Below, in pieces: positions 1-5,479 of a stretch of DNA of 5,479 nucleotides (position 1 is the first letter of the stretch; each line of letters starts with the position of its first letter). Below the pieces are notes generated by a model. That model did no database searches, had not been told where the DNA came from, and saw nothing but the letters and a program-made list of their open reading frames with translations. The stretch lies in the NCBI GenBank assembly GCA_964630015.1, contig CAZVTJ010000056.1, positions 1 to 5,479 on the forward strand, read 5' to 3'. Both the position numbers and the translations under genes were made by a program. The stretch is from CAZERT01 sp964630015 (lineage in GTDB: Bacteria; Patescibacteriota; Microgenomatia; UBA10105; UBA927).

Positions 1-719
1 TAACATCGTATTTTATTGCCAACGTTATTACCTACATCATAACGTCTTCCGTTGTACGATCACTCTTTGCCTCAGGCAGAAAACGGTTTGATATAACAGT
101 AAAAGAAATGTTTACCGGGAACATCCAAACATTCATTATCCTTCTTGCCATGACATCGCTTTATTCAACGGATATTGTTTTAGTTAGAAGTTTGTTTTCA
201 TCCAAAGAATCTGGATGGTACGCGGGCGTAGCAGTACTTGGAAAAATTATTTTTTATGCATCATCGGCTATCGGGCAGGTTATTTTACCTGTTGTCGCAG
301 AGCGTTCCTACAGCGGAAAAAAGTCTTTCCGTATGATGGGGCTTGCTATCGGGATAGTGGGGATCATTTCCCTTGTGTGTTTAGGAATTTTTGCGTTTTT
401 CCCAAAACTTGTAATCCATTTATTGTTCGGCCCGTCATACGACCCTGCAGTATCATACCTTTTCCCGTTTGGAATATTTATGGTTATGTATTCCATTATC
501 AATATAATCGCCATGGGGCTAATAGGATTATCAAAAACAGGAATATGGAAGATTTTTGCTGTTGCTGCCCTCGTACAGGCTATCGGTATTTATCTTTTCC
601 ACACTACAATTGGCGACGTTATACTGGTGAATAATATTGTTGTTGGGTTATTGTTGGTCGGTGTAGTACTGTATTTTTTCAGGTCGGAGCGGATAGGAAA
701 GAGTTCGGGAATATTATGA
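1..719 (+). CDS. Polysaccharide/oligosaccharide flippase, Wzx/PST (MATE-like) type, 3' part only
   Basis: This integral membrane protein probably moves a polyprenyl-linked glycan from the cytoplasmic to the outer face of the membrane. The frame is open from the left edge (first full codon at 3), giving 238 visible residues before TGA at 717-719. The true start lies outside the window, and the ATG at 108 is internal because the coding frame continues upstream of it. Hydrophobic segments lie roughly at visible residues 1-18, 40-56, 77-97, 113-133, 148-172, 182-201 and 205-226, ending in a short basic tail. Family-like signs are TDIVLVRSLFSSKESGWYA (56-74), matching the stretch before a C-terminal-half helix in PST flippases, and LFGPSYDPA (141-149), matching the usual LFG-x-x-Y-x-x-A. 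A full member has about 400-480 residues and 12-14 helices, so roughly half is present. Its stop overlaps the next gene by 4 nt, and five glycosyltransferases follow, as expected for an export flippase. A different MOP-superfamily transporter is possible but less likely here. Confidence 0.86.
   Translation, partial: TSYFIANVITYIITSSVVRSLFASGRKRFDITVKEMFTGNIQTFIILLAMTSLYSTDIVLVRSLFSSKESGWYAGVAVLGKIIFYASSAIGQVILPVVAERSYSGKKSFRMMGLAIGIVGIISLVCLGIFAFFPKLVIHLLFGPSYDPAVSYLFPFGIFMVMYSIINIIAMGLIGLSKTGIWKIFAVAALVQAIGIYLFHTTIGDVILVNNIVVGLLLVGVVLYFFRSERIGKSSGIL
716..719 (+). promoter_or_regulatory. ATGA stop/start overlap, flippase to DPM-like GT2
   Basis: The flippase stop TGA (717-719) lies inside the start ATG (716-718) of the next gene. 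A short GGGA at 707-710 could help re-initiation. Such overlaps normally couple translation of the two genes; the coupling itself is inferred. Confidence 0.8.
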
Positions 720-1507
720 AACTATTTTCGCTTATCATCCCCGCATATAAATGCGAGCGGACTATCATTCGTGATGTTACTGCGGTTATACGGGAGCTGA
801 ATGAAGTTCATCAATCGTATGAGATTATTGTGGTTGTAGATGGATATCTTGATAAAACAAAAGAAGCTGCGGAAAAAATAAAGGATAAGCGCGTAAAGGT
901 AATCGGGTATCCTACAAACCATGGAAAGGGATATGCGGTGCGGTACGGATTTTCCAAGGCAAATGGGGACGTAATTGGATTTATGGATTCAGGAGGCGAC
1001 TTAAAACCATCCAGCCTTCCCCTTATGTTACAAATGTTTGAGTTTTCCAATGCGGATGCGATAATCGGCAGTAAACGACATCCGGATTCAAAAGTAGATT
1101 ACCCAGTATGGAGAAAAATACAATCATTTGTTTATCAGAAAATCGTTTGGTTATTGTTTGGATTGAATGTTCGGGACACACAGGTAGGAATGAAAATTTA
1201 TCGCCGTGAATTATTGGAAACTGTGTTACCTCGTTTGTTGGTAAAACAGTTTGCATTCGATATAGAAATCCTCGCTGTTGCCAAATATCTTGGATACGGA
1301 AAAATCTATGAAGCACCGGTAGAATTGGATTTTTCGGGAGTAATATCCAGTATTACAATGAATAAATTATTTTCAATAGTTAAAAATACGTTTCGGGATA
1401 CGCTTGCGGTTTATTACCGTTTGAAAATTCTTCATTATTACGATAACGGAAACCAACGGAAATGGAGATATGATCCGGAGCTCAATTTCCGTGTAAATAC
1501 TGGATAA
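716..1507 (+). CDS. GT2 glycosyltransferase, dolichyl-phosphate mannose synthase (DPM1)-like
   Basis: This is a 263-residue GT-A-fold transferase that probably moves a sugar from a nucleotide donor to polyprenyl phosphate at the inner membrane face. It opens with FSLIIPAYKCERT (4-16). The nucleotide-binding stretch IIVVVDGYLDKT (37-48) stands where IVVDDGSTDGT is usual, so the first Asp is Val41. The metal/catalytic motif is DSGGD (91-95) in place of the common DADGQ/DADLQ. GSKRHPDS (118-125) and FGLNVRDTQVGMK (148-160) are clear DPM1-type hallmarks (GSR; DTQCGFK). No transmembrane helices follow the catalytic domain, unlike GtrB/ArnC-type enzymes, so it is probably a peripheral membrane protein. 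The start ATG overlaps the flippase stop as ATGA, with GGGA at 707-710 five bases upstream. I recall the V-V-D-G and D-x-G-x-D pattern from a subgroup common in candidate-phyla bacteria, so I read it as a subfamily variant, not decay. The sugar is unknown. Confidence 0.92.
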   Translation: MKLFSLIIPAYKCERTIIRDVTAVIRELNEVHQSYEIIVVVDGYLDKTKEAAEKIKDKRVKVIGYPTNHGKGYAVRYGFSKANGDVIGFMDSGGDLKPSSLPLMLQMFEFSNADAIIGSKRHPDSKVDYPVWRKIQSFVYQKIVWLLFGLNVRDTQVGMKIYRRELLETVLPRLLVKQFAFDIEILAVAKYLGYGKIYEAPVELDFSGVISSITMNKLFSIVKNTFRDTLAVYYRLKILHYYDNGNQRKWRYDPELNFRVNTG

Positions 1508-1509
1508 TC

Positions 1510-2634
1510 ATGAATATCCTTCTTTTGAACTGGCGTGATGTATGGCATCCAAAGTCCGGTGGGGCTGAAATTGTTACATTCGAACATGCGAAACGCTGGG
1601 CATTTGCCGGACATAACGTAACCTGGTTAACGAGTGCATATAACGGTTCAACCGCAGATACAGTTTGTGATAAAGTACACGTAAAACACAGGTTTGGATC
1701 CCTATCAATCTATTGTTATGTCCCCTTATATCTTATGTTACATGGCAATAAGTATGATGTCATTGTTGACGAAATCCATGGTATTCCGTTTTTTTCGCCA
1801 CTATTTACAAGAAAGCCGGTGATTGCATTCATCCATGAGGTGGCTGACGAAATATGGGATTATATGTACCCGTTCCCCATAAACCATATCGGAAGATGGT
1901 TTGAATCGATATTTTTCCGACTTTACAGAAAGAATTACTTTTGGACTGATGCTCCATCGACCATCGAAGAACTGATAAAACGGGGGATACAAAAGAGCTT
2001 ATGTACGGCAATTCCCTGCCCGATAACAGTTACGGACAGATCGATTATCGTACAGGCAAAAAAAATGCAAAAATCGGATAACCCGTCTTTCATATTTGCC
2101 AGTAGATTGGTAAAGATGAAGGGTATTGAGGAAGTCATCAAGGCATTTTCTTTCATAGTACAGCAATATTCCGATGCCCGGCTTACCATTATCGGAAGCG
2201 GGGAGGAATCGTATGTACGGTCTTTACATAATATGGTAACAGACTATGGGTGCAGCAAAAACATCACGTTTGCCGGGAGAGTAGGGGAAAAGGAAAAATT
2301 TTCCCTTATGGCTCAGTCTCATATTCTTCTCCACGCATCAGTAAAGGAAGGATGGGGACTAGTGGTACTGGAAGCCGCATCGGTGGGTACGCCATCCGTT
2401 GTGTATAACGTATCGGGACTTCGGGATATCGTTCATGACAGAAAAACGGGGGTTATCGTCCACACGAATTCACCCCGCGACATGGCGAAAGAAGCATTGG
2501 CATTATATGAAGATAAAAAGCGCTATGAACAATACCAAGCAAACGCTATGAAGTGGGAACAAAGCATGGTATGGGATAAGGTTGCAAATGAAAGTCTATC
2601 GCTTATTAAGAAAGCTACCCAGAAGCAGGTATGA
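1510..2634 (+). CDS. GT4 glycosyltransferase (GT-B fold)
   Basis: This is a 374-residue cytoplasmic retaining glycosyltransferase that would extend the lipid-linked glycan from a nucleotide-sugar donor. The N-terminal Rossmann domain begins ILLLNWRDVWHPKSGGAE (3-20). Its GGAE turn is typical of acceptor-side domains in this family, and EIHGIPFF (88-95) and FIHEVADEIWD (107-117) are further conserved-looking stretches of the 'NWRD...GGAE' subgroup. The donor domain starts near 192 with FIFASRLVKMKG (194-205), whose Arg199 and Lys204 fit the phosphate-binding pair. It continues with TIIGSGEE (226-233) and the E-x7-E motif from Glu280 to Glu288 (KEGWGLVVLEA), followed by GTPSVVYNVSGLRDIV. Length is normal for GT4 and both domains are complete. 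The gene begins 2 nt after the upstream TAA with only a weak GGA (1502-1504) as a possible ribosome site, and its TGA overlaps the next start by 4 nt. Donor and acceptor sugars cannot be predicted. Confidence 0.95.
   Translation: MNILLLNWRDVWHPKSGGAEIVTFEHAKRWAFAGHNVTWLTSAYNGSTADTVCDKVHVKHRFGSLSIYCYVPLYLMLHGNKYDVIVDEIHGIPFFSPLFTRKPVIAFIHEVADEIWDYMYPFPINHIGRWFESIFFRLYRKNYFWTDAPSTIEELIKRGIQKSLCTAIPCPITVTDRSIIVQAKKMQKSDNPSFIFASRLVKMKGIEEVIKAFSFIVQQYSDARLTIIGSGEESYVRSLHNMVTDYGCSKNITFAGRVGEKEKFSLMAQSHILLHASVKEGWGLVVLEAASVGTPSVVYNVSGLRDIVHDRKTGVIVHTNSPRDMAKEALALYEDKKRYEQYQANAMKWEQSMVWDKVANESLSLIKKATQKQV
2631..2634 (+). promoter_or_regulatory. ATGA stop/start overlap, GT4 to GT-C transferase
   Basis: The GT4 stop TGA (2632-2634) overlaps the GT-C start ATG (2631-2633). 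The only purine run nearby is AGAAG at 2621-2625, so the membrane enzyme is probably translated mainly by ribosomes arriving from the GT4 gene. Confidence 0.78.
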
Positions 2635-3950
2635 AAAAGTACGGTATTTTTATTATTTTTGGGTTTATCCTTGGAATTGGAATCTGGCTCCGGAGCATAA
2701 ACCTGATTGTCTGGCCCAGGGAAGGTGCAACATTTGATGAATTTGCGTGGACATTCCAAGGGCTAAGTATCATTAAAACCGGCATACCCACTTCGTGGTC
2801 ACCCCATGATGCCTATACGCAGCGTACGGAATGGTATAACCCACAAGGTGCCCATTTTGTGTTAGTTACCCCGTATCTTGAACACCCGCCGCTATTCGGG
2901 CTCGTAGCAGGGGGATATGCATATTTGGCAGGAATTCGTGATTTTTCTGAAGTGACAGCTGCAAAAATCCGTCCTTTGGCTTTAATATTAGGAACATTGT
3001 CCATTATTGCCGTCTTTCTTTTAGGGAAGAGTGTCTATGGAGCCAAAATCGGTCTTTTGGCAGCATTATTGTATGCAATAGTTCCGACAGTGACAATTGG
3101 ATCCAGGCTTGTCCAGAATGAAAACTTTTTTATCCCCCTTTTTCTTTTTTCCCTCTATTTCGCAAACGAATATATTAAAAAACCTACGAAAAGAAAATTA
3201 ATTGGAGCGGTAGCGTTATCTTCTGTATTGCCTTTAGCCAAAGTCCCGTGGGTTGCGGCACCCATATCCATAATTCTTCTGTTTCTTACCAACAGACGAT
3301 GGAAGGAGGCGGGATTTACTGCTGTATCAACTCTTATCTGTTTTTCCGGTTTTCTGTTGTATGGGTTTGCTCTCGATTCATCGGTATTTGCGAACCTCTG
3401 GAAGCTCCAGCTTGCACGCTATGATATGGCGTTTGACAGCCTGTTTGCACTTTTCCGAAACCCCCTGATAGCAGATAGAACATTTGTCGACGGTTGGATT
3501 TATTTCGGATGGGCGGCAATGGTATGGCTTTTGAGCCGCGATGCCAAGAAAAACCTTCCGGTAATTCTTGGTTTTTTGGTTTATTTTGCAGTGTACGTAT
3601 TTGCCATACCGAATGAGCCTCTTCATGGGTGGTACAGATATCCTTTTTACCCATTCCTTATTCTTGCCACCGCTGGTATGATCGGTGAATTCATAAACAT
3701 TAACTATTTTTTGCAGGCATTATTTTTTGTTGTGATCGGAGCGTCAATGTTTGCTGAAAGTTGGGCAAAGGTTTTTGGATTTTCGTATACGGTTTTCAGG
3801 TCATTTTTATTTCTTGTGGCATTTGGGGCACTACCGGCATTTTTTCCCAGATTAAATGGGGAAAAGACATATAAATGGCTAAATTACGGTATATATTCAA
3901 TACTTATAACCTTATCGTTATGGTCGGTAATACTATATAGCGAACAATAG
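2631..3950 (+). CDS. Polytopic GT-C glycosyltransferase, GT39/ArnT-like
   Basis: This is a 439-residue membrane protein that probably transfers a sugar from a polyprenyl-phosphate donor on the outer face of the membrane. After a first helix (about 5-26) comes a loop containing GATFDEFAWTFQGL (32-45). Its adjacent acidic pair Asp36-Glu37 sits where GT39/GT83 proteins carry their catalytic Asp/Glu. EHPPLFGLVAG (84-94) matches the family H-P-P-L motif, and SRLVQNENFF (158-167) matches the S-R-x-x-x-x-E segment. About ten or eleven further hydrophobic stretches follow, including roughly 113-132, 136-154, 165-180, 190-220, 230-248, 286-301, 308-327, 338-353, 357-376, 386-406 and 418-436. HGWYRYPFYPF (332-342) resembles the conserved R-Y-x-x-P-x-x-P region. 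The protein is shorter than ArnT (about 550) and lacks a large soluble C-terminal domain. ATG is in the ATGA overlap with the GT4 gene, with AGAAG (2621-2625) a weak upstream purine run. The acceptor could be glycan, lipid or protein. Assignment to GT39 versus another GT-C family is uncertain. Confidence 0.87.
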   Translation: MKKYGIFIIFGFILGIGIWLRSINLIVWPREGATFDEFAWTFQGLSIIKTGIPTSWSPHDAYTQRTEWYNPQGAHFVLVTPYLEHPPLFGLVAGGYAYLAGIRDFSEVTAAKIRPLALILGTLSIIAVFLLGKSVYGAKIGLLAALLYAIVPTVTIGSRLVQNENFFIPLFLFSLYFANEYIKKPTKRKLIGAVALSSVLPLAKVPWVAAPISIILLFLTNRRWKEAGFTAVSTLICFSGFLLYGFALDSSVFANLWKLQLARYDMAFDSLFALFRNPLIADRTFVDGWIYFGWAAMVWLLSRDAKKNLPVILGFLVYFAVYVFAIPNEPLHGWYRYPFYPFLILATAGMIGEFININYFLQALFFVVIGASMFAESWAKVFGFSYTVFRSFLFLVAFGALPAFFPRLNGEKTYKWLNYGIYSILITLSLWSVILYSEQ

Positions 3951-3953
3951 TAT

Positions 3954-4808
3954 ATGAAAAACCCTTTAGTTTCCATCATTGTTACGACAAAGAATGAAGA
4001 AAAAAATATTGCATCTTGCCTGCAAAGTATTCAAAAACAGACGTATAGGAACATTGAAACTATCGTAGTTGATAACAAATCGACAGATAAAACCACAGAC
4101 ATTTGCAAACAGTTCTCGGTGAGTGTATTCGATAAAGGTCCCGAAAGGTCTGCTCAACGTAATTACGGCGCAAGGAAATCAAAAGGAAAATATTTTCTAT
4201 TTCTGGACGCGGATATGGTTTTGGAAAAAGATATTGTAAAAGAATGTGTTTTACAGATTACAAAAAATAATCAACAGAAAGTCTATGCCATAATAGTTCC
4301 GGAAAAATCTTATGGTGAGGGTTTTTGGGCAAAATGTAAAGCTCTTGAACGTTCATTTTATGAAGGAGTTGAGTGGATAGAGGCAGCAAGGTTTTTCCAG
4401 GAAGATATTTTCTGGGAGTTTGACGGGTATGATGAAAATTTGACCGGACCTGAGGATTTTGACTTGCCCCAACGGATAAAAACAAAATACGGAAAGCAGT
4501 TTATTGGAAGAATCAATGCATATATTCATCATAATGAGGGAAAACTATCGCTTGGTAAATCATTACGCAAAAAATATTATTATGGCAAAAAAATGAGAGA
4601 GTACTATGCGAGTAAGAAAAATAGACAATACGCGAAACAGCAAGGAAGTATTTTTAATAGATATATATTATTTTTTTCCAAGCCAAAAAAACTTTTCCAA
4701 GAACCAATATTAGGGTTAGGAATGCTTGGCATGAAAACATTGGAAATGGTTGCCTTAGGATTGGGTATGATATTCAATACAAAACACATTTTAAATAATA
4801 ATCTATGA
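3954..4808 (+). CDS. GT2 glycosyltransferase with basic region and C-terminal hydrophobic segment
   Basis: This is a 284-residue GT-A-fold inverting transferase that would act at the cytoplasmic membrane face. The order of motifs is complete: VSIIVTTKNEEKNI (6-19), nucleotide-binding IVVDNKSTDKT (37-47), RNYGARKSKGKY (69-80), the metal-binding DAD (85-87), and TGPEDFDLPQRI (164-175), whose Glu167-Asp168 is the usual candidate catalytic-base region. After this lies IHHNEGKLSLGKS (191-203), then a strongly basic, tyrosine-rich stretch to about 230. The hydrophobic segment at about 250-275 may anchor or insert into the membrane. I recall this 'HxEG-SL...KKYYYGK' tail from one GT2 subgroup in bacteria and archaea. 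The gene begins 3 nt after the GT-C stop with no purine-rich ribosome site, and its TGA overlaps the next start as ATGA. It is visibly more AT-rich than the genes before it. Substrate unknown. Confidence 0.92.
   Translation: MKNPLVSIIVTTKNEEKNIASCLQSIQKQTYRNIETIVVDNKSTDKTTDICKQFSVSVFDKGPERSAQRNYGARKSKGKYFLFLDADMVLEKDIVKECVLQITKNNQQKVYAIIVPEKSYGEGFWAKCKALERSFYEGVEWIEAARFFQEDIFWEFDGYDENLTGPEDFDLPQRIKTKYGKQFIGRINAYIHHNEGKLSLGKSLRKKYYYGKKMREYYASKKNRQYAKQQGSIFNRYILFFSKPKKLFQEPILGLGMLGMKTLEMVALGLGMIFNTKHILNNNL
4805..4808 (+). promoter_or_regulatory. ATGA stop/start overlap, GT2 to GT2
   Basis: The stop TGA (4806-4808) of the basic-tailed GT2 overlaps the start ATG (4805-4807) of the NWNG-type GT2. 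The 20 bases upstream are A/T-rich with no Shine-Dalgarno-like run, so re-initiation after the stop is the simplest way to start the second gene. Confidence 0.78.
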
Positions 4809-5479
4809 AACAAGAACGTGTATCAATAATCATCGTAAACTGGAATGGAATTAGGTGGTTACGTGATTGTTTTGGAAGTTTATATAAGCAAGACTGGAAA
4901 AATTTTGAAATCATTTTTGTCGATAATGCGTCAAAGGATGAATCTGTTACATGGGTAAAACAACATTATCCTAAAACGAAAATTGTTATAAATAAGGAAA
5001 ACTTGGGATTTTCCGATGCAAATAACATTGGATATAAAGTCTGCAAGGGTAAATATATTTTATTTTTGAATAACGATACGAGCGTAACAAAAAATTTTAT
5101 TTCCGAGTTGGTTAAAGTACTTAATAGTGATAAACAAATTGGTGGGGCACAAAGCAAGATTCTATTAATGGATCGACCGGATACCCACGATAGTGTCGGT
5201 GCATTTTTAACACCTACAGGGTTTTTGTATCACTACGGATTCGGTGCAAAAGACAGTCCTGAATTCAATAAACAAATTGATTTATATACTGCTAAAGGTG
5301 CATGCATGATATTTAAAAAAGAGGTATTGAAAAAAGTAGAGGTAGATGGAAATATCCTAGATCCATCATATTTTGCCTACTTTGAGGAAACAGACATGTG
5401 CCATAGGGTATGGTTAGCAGGTTATCGAATTGTATATGCGTATAAATCTGTTATTTTTCATAAAATGGGTGCAACCAGC
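4805..5479 (+). CDS. GT2 glycosyltransferase, rhamnosyltransferase-like (NWNG type), 5' part only
   Basis: The frame starts at ATG 4805 and stays open to the right edge, giving 225 residues without a stop. It is a GT-A-fold transferase of the type that adds rhamnose or similar sugars to O-antigen or cell-wall glycans, though the sugar is not proven. VSIIIVNWNGIRWL (6-19) and IIFVDNASKDES (36-47) form the nucleotide-binding part. ENLGFSDANNIGY (65-77) is a characteristic family motif (NxGFAxxxNxG). NND (89-91) replaces DxD, as is usual for this subgroup. TAKGACMIFKKEV (162-174), FEETDMCHRVWLAGY (193-207) with the acidic EETD catalytic region, and FHKMGATS (218-225) complete the core, so only the C-terminal tail (usually 50-120 residues) is missing. 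The start is fixed by the ATGA overlap with the preceding GT2 gene, and no Shine-Dalgarno sequence is visible. It is AT-rich like its neighbour. Confidence 0.92.
   Translation, partial: MKQERVSIIIVNWNGIRWLRDCFGSLYKQDWKNFEIIFVDNASKDESVTWVKQHYPKTKIVINKENLGFSDANNIGYKVCKGKYILFLNNDTSVTKNFISELVKVLNSDKQIGGAQSKILLMDRPDTHDSVGAFLTPTGFLYHYGFGAKDSPEFNKQIDLYTAKGACMIFKKEVLKKVEVDGNILDPSYFAYFEETDMCHRVWLAGYRIVYAYKSVIFHKMGATS

Noticed and set aside
215..634. 139-codon plus-strand open frame within the flippase
   Set aside because: It lies wholly inside the flippase in another frame, is rich in Cys and Arg with no recognisable domain, and has no support as a gene.
108..719. ATG at 108 as the flippase start
   Set aside because: The same frame is open to the left edge and encodes plausible membrane-protein sequence upstream of 108, so this Met is internal and the gene is truncated by the window.
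1023..1316. 97-codon minus-strand open frame opposite the DPM-like gene
   Set aside because: Antisense to conserved motifs GSKR and DTQVGMK, with no ribosome site or domain of its own.
2058..2065. Run of eight A in the GT4 gene as a phase-variation switch
   Set aside because: The reading frame is intact through it, the run is short, it sits mid-gene in an A-rich Lys-Lys context, and nothing else suggests switching.
3334..3654. 106-codon minus-strand open frame opposite the GT-C gene
   Set aside because: It is antisense to a well-supported membrane protein, has low-complexity polar sequence without a domain, and overlaps another antisense frame. It is a shadow of the coding strand.
4661..4677. 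AT-rich tract with a T7 run as a promoter or terminator
   Set aside because: It is inside the coding frame of the middle GT2, has no GC-rich hairpin before the T run and no paired -35/-10 elements, so it reads as ordinary low-GC coding DNA.
4966..5157. Minus-strand open frame near the right edge
   Set aside because: The plus-strand frame here encodes the conserved GT2 motifs ENLGFSDANN and NND, so the antisense frame is a shadow.
1..5479. Defence island, mobile element, CRISPR array or RNA gene
   Set aside because: No repeats with spacers, no transposase or integrase motifs, no inverted ends and no tRNA-like or rRNA-like sequence were seen. The window is almost wholly explained by six glycan genes.

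Overview
The window is a single, tightly packed, plus-strand gene cluster for building and exporting a surface glycan. It holds six genes: the 3' part of a multi-pass lipid-linked-oligosaccharide flippase (Wzx/PST type), a dolichyl-phosphate-mannose-synthase-like GT2, a GT4 transferase, a polytopic GT-C (GT39/ArnT-like) transferase, a second GT2, and the 5' part of a third GT2 of the rhamnosyltransferase-like 'NWNG' type. Both end genes run off the window. There is no RNA gene, mobile element, CRISPR array or recognisable promoter or terminator. The only non-coding bases are 2 nt at 1508-1509 and 3 nt at 3951-3953.

Organism: a bacterium using the standard code. TGA is the stop codon of the flippase, GT4 and middle GT2 genes, and tryptophan is TGG. 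This argues against UGA-recoded lineages such as Gracilibacteria/SR1 or mollicutes. Moderate-to-low GC, 4-nt or near-zero gene junctions, weak or absent Shine-Dalgarno sequences, and the particular subfamily of the DPM-like GT2 and the GGAE-type GT4 remind me of Candidate Phyla Radiation genomes, perhaps Microgenomates. That is an inference from remembered family resemblance, not a proven assignment.

How the genes could work together: cytoplasmic GT2 and GT4 enzymes would add sugars to a polyprenyl carrier at the inner face of the membrane, and the flippase would move the product across. The DPM-like enzyme could charge polyprenyl phosphate with one sugar, which the GT-C protein would use on the outer face to decorate the glycan or a protein. 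Three of the five junctions are ATGA stop/start overlaps and the other two are 2-3 nt gaps, so the genes are almost certainly co-transcribed and largely translationally coupled. The sugars and final acceptor cannot be read from sequence.

Base composition drops in the last two genes (from about 3954 on), hinting that the cluster is a mosaic. I see no evidence of a new class of system. The most distinctive points are the variant catalytic and nucleotide-binding motifs of the DPM-like enzyme and its pairing with a GT-C transferase.
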